A stretch of 64,000 nt of DNA from JAVBMJ01 sp031551275 (lineage in GTDB: Bacteria > Bacteroidota > Bacteroidia > Bacteroidales > Rikenellaceae). Below, piece after piece: positions 34,825 to 41,212 of this stretch. Position 1 is the first letter of the stretch. Each line of letters starts with the position of its first letter. The stretch is from the NCBI GenBank assembly GCA_031551275.1, contig JAVBNX010000006.1, positions 124,001 through 188,000 on the forward strand. The letters are read 5' to 3'. The position numbers and the translations under genes were made by a program. The notes beneath the pieces are model-generated. The model was not told the DNA's origin. It ran no database searches and worked only from the letters and a program-made list of their open reading frames with translations.

Positions 34825-34945
34825 GCTGCGCGTATCGCAGGCCATCTTTCACTTATCCCCCGCCCCGAAAATCCTCACGTACCTTTAGTACGCTGCGGTT
34901 TTCGGACCGGGGGATAAGCAAAATCTGACCTACGCTCCGCACAGC
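34825..34945 (+). repeat. 121-bp structured intergenic element, copy A
   Basis: Nested stems: terminal GCTG/CAGC plus GCG/CGC; CTTATCCCCC (34852-34861) with GGGGGATAAG (34909-34918); CCGAAAA (34865-34871) with TTTTCGG (34899-34905); CGTAC/GTACG around a 5-nt loop (34878-34892). About 107 of 121 bases match the reverse complement of copy B at 44749-44869. It starts 2 nt after the panB stop, between convergent genes. It resembles REP- or MITE-like elements and may also act as a terminator. Confidence 0.88.
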
Positions 34946-34977
34946 CCGCGGGGTAGGTCATTTCTTTCTGGAAAAAA

Positions 34978-35673
34978 TTATTTAGATAGGGCCTCCCAAA
35001 GATTATCGGGCGGGGGCGGTGCGACCACATCCACATTTCGGGGCTGCGTGCCTGCGGGGGCGACGGGGTGCTGTAACTCCAACCGGCGCGAGTGCAGGCT
35101 GATGCCTCCCCCGGGCAACGAGCGGGGCGCGCCGTACTTCAAATCGCCGCGTATGGGACAACCAATGGCGGAGAGCTGGGCGCGGATCTGGTGGTGCCGC
35201 CCGGTCTTCAAATCGACCTCCAACAAGGTATAGCGATCCCCCTGTTTCAAAGTCTTATAATGCAAATCCGCCTTCTGCGCCCCGGATGCGTTAGGAGCCA
35301 CCACATGGGACTTGTTGGTCTTGGGGTTGCGCGAGAGGTAGTGGCTCAGGTCGGCCTCGGCCGGATCGGGCGCGTTGCAGACCAGCGCCCAATATGTCTT
35401 GCGGATCCTGCGCTCGCGGATCATTTCGTTGAGCCTCGCCAACGCCTTGGATGTCTTGGCAAAGAGGACGGCCCCGCTCACGGGACGGTCGATCCGGTGG
35501 ACCACCCCCAAAAAGACGTCTCCAGGCTTGTTATCGCGGACCTTAAAAAACGCCTTGATCTGGTCCTCCAACGCGGACGTACCCGAGGGGTCGGGCTGGA
35601 CCAGGTCGCCGGGGCGCTTGTTGACGACCAGCAGGTGGTTGTCTTCGTACAGGATATCTTCGGGCGCGAACAC
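34978..35673 (-). CDS. RluA-family pseudouridine synthase
   Basis: The 231-residue enzyme isomerises uridine to pseudouridine in rRNA or tRNA. The catalytic Asp is in HRIDRPVSG (about residue 62), and the other family segments LLVVNKRPGDLVQP and KTGRHHQIRAQLSAIGCPI are present. No S4 RNA-binding domain precedes it, so it is the short form. It starts with GTG directly after the cdd stop (TAAGTG) and is the last gene of a long operon. Confidence 0.93.
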   Translation of the reverse strand: MFAPEDILYEDNHLLVVNKRPGDLVQPDPSGTSALEDQIKAFFKVRDNKPGDVFLGVVHRIDRPVSGAVLFAKTSKALARLNEMIRERRIRKTYWALVCNAPDPAEADLSHYLSRNPKTNKSHVVAPNASGAQKADLHYKTLKQGDRYTLLEVDLKTGRHHQIRAQLSAIGCPIRGDLKYGAPRSLPGGGISLHSRRLELQHPVAPAGTQPRNVDVVAPPPPDNLWEALSK

Positions 35674-36123
35674 TTACAGGCTGAAAGTAAAGGGCAACAA
35701 CACTTTAACCGACTCGATTACCGTGGCGGAGCTTTTTCCGCACATGATCACGCGGATGGGCCTGTCCTGGCGCTTCTCGGTGTCGGCCATTACCTGGCGG
35801 CACAACCCGCAGGGGTAGCACTCGGCGTTACCCGACGAGACGACGGCGATCGCTTCGATCGGGTCGTTGGCGTGGCGCGCCTGGTAGTGGTAGAGCATAC
35901 TGCGTTCGGCGCAGATCGTCGAGGGAAAGACCTCGCTCTCCTGGTTGCTCCCCTTGAGGATGCGACCGCTCGCCGTTCGGGCCGCCGCGCCCACCTGGAA
36001 TTTGGAATAGGGGGCGTAGGCCAGTTTCATGGCGTCGGCCGCCTCGTTGGTCAGCAATATGTCCTCCTCGGACAGATCGCTCAGCAGGAAAGTCTTGTAG
36101 GGGATCTCGATTTTCTTTTCCAT
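35674..36123 (-). CDS. cdd: Cytidine deaminase
   Basis: The 149-residue zinc enzyme converts cytidine and deoxycytidine to the uridine forms for pyrimidine salvage. Zinc and catalytic motifs are CAERSM (about 71-76) and PCGLCRQVM (about 103-111). The length is typical of the tetrameric form. The start lies 6 nt after mnmD. Confidence 0.96.
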   Translation of the reverse strand: MEKKIEIPYKTFLLSDLSEEDILLTNEAADAMKLAYAPYSKFQVGAAARTASGRILKGSNQESEVFPSTICAERSMLYHYQARHANDPIEAIAVVSSGNAECYPCGLCRQVMADTEKRQDRPIRVIMCGKSSATVIESVKVLLPFTFSL

Positions 36124-36129
36124 AACGCA

Positions 36130-36768
36130 CTATTCTTTTGTGGCGCGGACCATGTGGCGTTTGCCCAAAGCACCCGGTAGCCGTTCGACACTGAAGCCTG
36201 CCCCGATCAACTTTGCGCGCACGCTACCCTTGGCCGAGTAGGTAACCAACACGCCGCCGGGATTCATCGCGTCGCAGATCCTGGAGAACACCTCCGTCGT
36301 CCACTGTTCGGGCACGGTGTCGGGCGCGAAAGCGTCGAAGTAAACCAAGTCAAATATAGGCTCAAAGGAGCACAAAACCAAATCCTCCCGCCTCTTTTTC
36401 AACAGGAAATGCTCCCCGACCTCCACCTCGACGCCCCAGGGGGCACTGTGGAGCGCCATAAAGGCCGGATCGTCGGTGTAGTTGAGCTGCGCGGCCACAT
36501 CGATCTCCACCGGATAGAGCTCCAGCCCCTCGTAATAGACCATTGACTGGACCGCGCGGCTCTCCTTCAGGGTCAGAAAGGCATTCAACCCCGTCCCGAA
36601 ACCGACCTCGAGCACATTGACCCTCTGCCCGGGAGTGATTTTCCGCCGCAAGCCATGCTCGATAAAGATGTGCATGGCTTCGCCCGCCGCACCACGCATC
36701 GAGTGGTAGGTATCGCCCGTGCGGGGATCGCGCAGGGTGGCGGAGCCGTCGGCGGTCAGTTCGATCAA
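36130..36768 (-). CDS. mnmD: tRNA (mnm5s2U34)-methyltransferase, MnmC-like methylase domain
   Basis: The 212-residue protein matches the stand-alone MnmD form of the MnmC methylase, which completes the mnm5 group on wobble uridine. The AdoMet site is LEVGFGTGLNAFLTL (about 52-66), and FDLVYFDAFAPDTVPEQW with GGVLVTYSAKGSVR follow. No FAD domain is attached. The start is a TTG with no ATG nearby. MnmH (8746-9744) acts on the same base. Confidence 0.92.
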   Translation of the reverse strand: MIELTADGSATLRDPRTGDTYHSMRGAAGEAMHIFIEHGLRRKITPGQRVNVLEVGFGTGLNAFLTLKESRAVQSMVYYEGLELYPVEIDVAAQLNYTDDPAFMALHSAPWGVEVEVGEHFLLKKRREDLVLCSFEPIFDLVYFDAFAPDTVPEQWTTEVFSRICDAMNPGGVLVTYSAKGSVRAKLIGAGFSVERLPGALGKRHMVRATKE

Positions 36769-36777
36769 CGGCGTAAA

Positions 36778-37482
36778 TTACGGGTACAACCTGAACCTGG
36801 CCGAAATATTGACCTCGACCTTGGTCGTCCTGAACTCCACATCGGGCGTCTCCTCCACCATGGCGGCGTTGAGCGACTTGGTGCGCGCGGTGTACATCGG
36901 GACCGCGTCGTAGACATTGTTGTCGTAGGAGTTGATCAGGATCGCCTCCTTCACGGTCTGGCCGATGGCACCTGCCAGCATCGTGGCGCGCTCCTTGGCC
37001 TTTTGGATGGCTTCGATGCGCAGCGAGTCGGTAATCTGCTCTAGCTTGGTTATGCGGGTCGATGCGATGGCGATGTTGTAGATGCCGTTGTCGTCCAACG
37101 CCTTATAAAGTGCTGAAAGTGTGGAAACGTCGGTCTTGACCAGGTAATCCTTGCGGGTGCGGCTCTGGTTCTTCCACAGCACGTAGGTCTTAACCCCCGC
37201 GGCCGCGTCAGCCAGCGTGACGTTTTTGGTATCGATGCCTGCCTTCTTGACCGCCGCGAACATGGCCTGCTCCAGTTGGTTGATCGTCATTTTGCCTTTC
37301 GTGTCGTTCTCGTCCAGGACGATCTTGATGTTGATCTCGTCGGGGGATACGTCGCGGTAGGCGCGCGCGCTGACCTCGATGTAATCGGTTTGCTTTTCAA
37401 CCACCATTTGCTGCGCGTGGAGCGCGGTGGATGCCAGGATAAGGGCCGAGGCCGCCAAAACTGTTAAAAGGATCTTTTTCAT
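36778..37482 (-). CDS. SIMPL-domain periplasmic protein (DUF541)
   Basis: The 234-residue secreted protein (signal peptide 1-23) has the SIMPL/DUF541 fold: an N-terminal YIEVSARAYRDVSPDEINI and long middle helices (DSLRIEAIQKAKERATMLAGAIGQTV). Members are linked to oxidative or membrane stress, but the function is not known. The ATG at 37482 is preferred over a TTG eight codons upstream. The gap to mnmD is 9 nt. Confidence 0.88.
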   Translation of the reverse strand: MKKILLTVLAASALILASTALHAQQMVVEKQTDYIEVSARAYRDVSPDEINIKIVLDENDTKGKMTINQLEQAMFAAVKKAGIDTKNVTLADAAAGVKTYVLWKNQSRTRKDYLVKTDVSTLSALYKALDDNGIYNIAIASTRITKLEQITDSLRIEAIQKAKERATMLAGAIGQTVKEAILINSYDNNVYDAVPMYTARTKSLNAAMVEETPDVEFRTTKVEVNISARFRLYP

Positions 37483-37502
37483 GGTATAAAAATTATGGTT
37501 TG

Positions 37503-38144
37503 TCAAAAACGATGGATATAATCGACCCCGCCGACCAGGTTATCCCGCCATCCGAGCGCCGGGGCGTTGCGGATGTAGTGCGCGCAAAGGTCCACGGCGT
37601 TGTGCGAGTCCAACCGGAACCGGTTGCCGAGCGTCCAGCGCCACTCGTCCGCACGCATGGCATTGAATGACCAGCGCCATTCGAACCCCGCCCAGGGCCT
37701 GTACGCCCCGTTGTGCAAAGGCATCGCGGCCGTGAAGCGCGAACGCACAAAATCCCTGCGGGGGCGCCCGGTCGTGTAGAAATTGCTCTGGAAACGCTCG
37801 TAGAGGGCCAGATCGACCCTGCCCGCCGTGTAATTCCCCTGCACATACCCGAAATAGCGGTACCTCACCTTCCAGTCGCCGTCCGGTTCGTGGAACGGGA
37901 TGACGGCGGCGGAGACCCCCGCACGCAGGTATTTATTAAAAAAGTATGTCCCCTGCAAGGCCGAGGAAAAACGCCGCAACTGTTGGGGCTCGTCGTAGAA
38001 GCGCACCCCCTCGGTGGCCAGCAACTCCCATTTCCGGCCCAACGGAAATTGCAGCTTCACGTTCAGCCACAATGCCTTATGCACCTGGGCGCCCGCTTTC
38101 GGGGCGGCCAGCAGGAACATCAGGGTCAGGACTCTACGGCACAT
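37503..38144 (-). CDS. DUF2490 outer-membrane-type protein
   Basis: The 213-residue protein has a signal peptide (1-20) and a strand-rich sequence with paired aromatics and Arg (YFFNKYLRAGVSAAVIPFHE, WAGFEWRWSF, VDLCAHYIRN, GGVDYIHRF), matching DUF2490. These proteins are predicted barrels of unknown function. It overlaps the rlmD 3' end by 19 nt, and the start at MCRRVLTLMFLL gives a proper signal peptide. Confidence 0.83.
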   Translation of the reverse strand: MCRRVLTLMFLLAAPKAGAQVHKALWLNVKLQFPLGRKWELLATEGVRFYDEPQQLRRFSSALQGTYFFNKYLRAGVSAAVIPFHEPDGDWKVRYRYFGYVQGNYTAGRVDLALYERFQSNFYTTGRPRRDFVRSRFTAAMPLHNGAYRPWAGFEWRWSFNAMRADEWRWTLGNRFRLDSHNAVDLCAHYIRNAPALGWRDNLVGGVDYIHRF

Positions 38145-39550
38145 ATCTTAGACAAAAGCACTACATTTTCAACGTGTTGCGTATGCGGAAACATATCCAC
38201 GGGCTGGATCTTCTCCACCTTGTATTGCCCGGCCATCAAAGCGATATCCCTCGCCTGGGTCGCCGGGTTGCAGCTCACGTAGACGATCCTTAGCGGGTCT
38301 GCCCTCAAGAGCGTCTCGACCACGGGGGCGTCCATCCCCGCGCGGGGCGGATCGACGATCACCACGTCGGGGCGGCCGTTGGCTGCGATAAAATCATCGG
38401 TTAGAACTTTCTTCATATCGCCCGCATGGAACGACGCATTGGTAATCGCGTTCAACGCGGCGTTCTGGTTCGCGTCCTCGATGGCTTCGGGGACGTACTC
38501 TATCCCGACCACCTTTTTGCACCCCGCTGCCACGAAACAGGCGATGGTCCCGGTACCGGTGTAGAGATCGTAGACGGTCTCGCCGCCTTTCAACCCCGCC
38601 ATTTCCCTCGCCGTCTCGTACAGTTTCAAAGCCTGTGCCGAATTGGTCTGGTAGAATGACTTAGGCCCGATTTTGAACCTCAATCCCTCCATTTGTTCCA
38701 AAATATGGTCGCGTCCCGCGAAAAGCACCGGAGTCTGGTCGCTGATCGAATCGTTCCATTTGGTGTTGACCACGTAATACAAAGATGTGATTTCGGGGAA
38801 TTTCGCTGCAAGGTGCGCCATCAAAGCCGCGATTTTTTCGGTTTGTTCCTCGCCGAAGACCACGATGACCATGACTTCGCCGGTCGAGGATGTGCGGATC
38901 AGCAAATTGCGCATCAACCCGCTGTGTTCGCGGCTGTTATGGAACGAATAGCCGTTTTCGAGGCTGAAGTTGCGGACCTCCAGGCGGATGGCGTTGGAGG
39001 GATCGGGCTGCAACCAGCACTTTTTGACGTCCATTACCTTGTCGAACATACCGGGGATGTGGAAACCCAGAGCCTCGGGGTCCTTTACCTCCTGGCCCGA
39101 TGCGATCTCCTCGCGGGTCATCCAACGGCGGTAGGAGAAGGTAAATTCGAGCTTGTTGCGGTAGAACTGCGTCTCGGGCGATGCCAGGATGGGCTGCACC
39201 TCGGGCAAATCGACCTTGCCGATGCGCGAGAGCTGGTCCTCGACCTGCTTCTGCTTATATTTGAGCTGCTCGGCATAGGGCAGGTTTTGCCATTTGCACC
39301 CGCCGCACAACCCGAAGTGTTCGCAAAACGGCTCCACGCGCAAAGGGGAAAACTCCCGTTGGGCGATCACCGCGCCCTCCATAAAGCGGCGGCGGTTGCG
39401 CACGATCTTCACGTCCACCACATCGCCGGGCAACGCCATCGGCACGAAGACCACTTTGTCGTTCCAGCGCCCCAATGAGTTGCCTTCTGCGGCTATATCG
39501 GTAATTTTCAGTCCTTCAATAATAACCTCGCCTTTGTTTTTCCTGGCCAT
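38126..39550 (-). CDS. rlmD: 23S rRNA (uracil-5-)-methyltransferase RlmD-like (RumA family)
   Basis: The 474-residue enzyme methylates a uracil C5 of 23S rRNA (U1939 in E. coli). The N-terminal TRAM domain (5-65) is followed by an iron-sulfur cluster set (CEHFGLCGGCKWQ, about 76-88), the AdoMet site YDLYTGTGTIACF (about 325) and the nucleophile Cys in IVYVSCNPATQARDI (about 427). The exact uridine is inferred. It sits mid-operon, 3 nt after the barrel gene. Confidence 0.93.
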   Translation of the reverse strand: MARKNKGEVIIEGLKITDIAAEGNSLGRWNDKVVFVPMALPGDVVDVKIVRNRRRFMEGAVIAQREFSPLRVEPFCEHFGLCGGCKWQNLPYAEQLKYKQKQVEDQLSRIGKVDLPEVQPILASPETQFYRNKLEFTFSYRRWMTREEIASGQEVKDPEALGFHIPGMFDKVMDVKKCWLQPDPSNAIRLEVRNFSLENGYSFHNSREHSGLMRNLLIRTSSTGEVMVIVVFGEEQTEKIAALMAHLAAKFPEITSLYYVVNTKWNDSISDQTPVLFAGRDHILEQMEGLRFKIGPKSFYQTNSAQALKLYETAREMAGLKGGETVYDLYTGTGTIACFVAAGCKKVVGIEYVPEAIEDANQNAALNAITNASFHAGDMKKVLTDDFIAANGRPDVVIVDPPRAGMDAPVVETLLRADPLRIVYVSCNPATQARDIALMAGQYKVEKIQPVDMFPHTQHVENVVLLSKICAVES

Positions 39551-39553
39551 TGC

Positions 39554-41212
39554 TTAGAATGTTAATTTGACTCCCGCGATCGCGCCGGTCTTTTGGCCCA
39601 CGTAATGGTTGTAGGGGTAGAGCTTGGCGCAACCCAGGTTGTTGCCCATCACAAAGACAGAGCACCCGGAGGTAATCCGGTACTCGACGTCGGCTTTGAG
39701 GTTGACTACGGGGGTCGCCTTTATGGGCCTGAAATCGCCCATCGGACCCTCGTAGAAGTAGAGCGTCCCAATCAAATCGGCCCCCACCCCGGCGTAGAAA
39801 CGCTCGCGGTAGTTGTAGCGCAGGCTCAACTGCACGTCGAAGTCGGGCATATCGCCCACCTTGGGCAGGCTGCCCGGCGACCAGGCCGTGTAGCTCGCGT
39901 CGAGTTTGGCCTCGAAACTGTTTTTCACTTTGGCCTTCAACTCGCCGCCGATCGTAAAGCTGGTCGCGTTGTCGCTGATCGGCACGAACTCGCGGGTGTT
40001 GCCCTCGGCGTAGAGGCTGGCGAAGGTAAGCATCTTGCGGTAGATGTTCCCGCCCGCGTAGACCTTGTACCCGAAATACTGCCCGAAGTGGCCGCTGAAA
40101 CCGCCCTGCAGGTTGTACTCGGCCGTGTTGGTGGCCTCCATCCCCGCCACCACGTAGGGGTTGCGCTCGAGGATAGCGTGGTAGTTATTGTCCTTCAACC
40201 CGCCGCTCAACGTAATATAAGGAACGATCTTCCCATAAGCCGGGTCGAAGCTCATGCTGAAGTAAGGGAAGATCCAGAAGTGGTCGTCCTCCTCCATGTT
40301 GGCTACGAAATCGGCCCCGGCCACAATGCCGAACTTGGTCCTCTGGAAGCCCACTTTCGGGCCGATCGTCACGATGTGGTCGTTGTGGTGGCCGCCGTAG
40401 CACCCCGTGTAACCCGCGTTCAACGTGATCAGGTAACCCGACGAGTACATCTTGCCCAGGTCGAGCGACGTGCCGAAATGGGTCTCCGAGTTCTTCTCTT
40501 TATCGGAGAGGTAGTCCAGGTCGACGGCAAGGCGGTAGTTGAAGCGGTCGGTGTCGTTGAAATCCGTCCCGAACGCCGCCTTCAGGTAAGGCATGGTGTA
40601 AGCGGCGGTCATCATGTCCCCGGGGGCGGGGGACGAGGGGATGACGCTGGGGTCCATCACAAACTCCCCGTAGCGCGAGAAAGCATTGTAGAGTATTCCC
40701 GCGTCAGCTTCCAATTCCGCCCGCTTGCCCGCCTTGGTCTTGCCGAACAGCCCCAGGCGGTTGAAGGTCGTGATCCCGTCCCGCTTGATATCGAGGTCGT
40801 TGACCACCTTGCTCCACGAACCGTAGTGGTTCACGTAAGCCCCCATGGTCGAATTGCGCCCCTGGTCGGTGTAATAGAAATCGAGCAGCGAAGCCATCGG
40901 CGCACCCACGCCCGTCTTCAGGTAGAAGGGCTTCCTGAACTCGAAGCCCGAGCTCTCCAGCCGCGCCGGAGCCAAAGCCGTAACGTGGCTCTCGCCCAAC
41001 CATTGGACCGGGTTGAGGCGGTAGTTCACATCGACCCGCAAAGAGGTCGTGTCGCTCATCACGGGGGTCACGTAGAGCTTGCCCGCACGCTCCACGTCGG
41101 GGATGTAGTCCTTGTTGACCTCCACGCGCTTGGTCAGGTCGTCCTGCGCGGCGGCGGTCAAAGGAAGGAGCGCGGCAGCAATGGCCAGGAAAAATATCGT
41201 TTGTCGTCTCAT
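39554..41212 (-). CDS. Outer membrane beta-barrel protein (TonB-receptor-like barrel)
   Basis: The 552-residue protein starts at the ATG overlapping the TPR gene stop (TGATG). It has a signal peptide (1-22, ending AAAQ). Most of the rest is barrel-like strands (VNYRLNPVQWLGESHV, FGYKVYAGGNIYRKML, VEYRITSGCSVFVMGNNLGC). A plug domain is not evident, so it is unlikely to be a classical importer. It is coupled to the TPR gene upstream, which suggests the two act together in the envelope. Confidence 0.83.
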   Translation of the reverse strand: MRRQTIFFLAIAAALLPLTAAAQDDLTKRVEVNKDYIPDVERAGKLYVTPVMSDTTSLRVDVNYRLNPVQWLGESHVTALAPARLESSGFEFRKPFYLKTGVGAPMASLLDFYYTDQGRNSTMGAYVNHYGSWSKVVNDLDIKRDGITTFNRLGLFGKTKAGKRAELEADAGILYNAFSRYGEFVMDPSVIPSSPAPGDMMTAAYTMPYLKAAFGTDFNDTDRFNYRLAVDLDYLSDKEKNSETHFGTSLDLGKMYSSGYLITLNAGYTGCYGGHHNDHIVTIGPKVGFQRTKFGIVAGADFVANMEEDDHFWIFPYFSMSFDPAYGKIVPYITLSGGLKDNNYHAILERNPYVVAGMEATNTAEYNLQGGFSGHFGQYFGYKVYAGGNIYRKMLTFASLYAEGNTREFVPISDNATSFTIGGELKAKVKNSFEAKLDASYTAWSPGSLPKVGDMPDFDVQLSLRYNYRERFYAGVGADLIGTLYFYEGPMGDFRPIKATPVVNLKADVEYRITSGCSVFVMGNNLGCAKLYPYNHYVGQKTGAIAGVKLTF

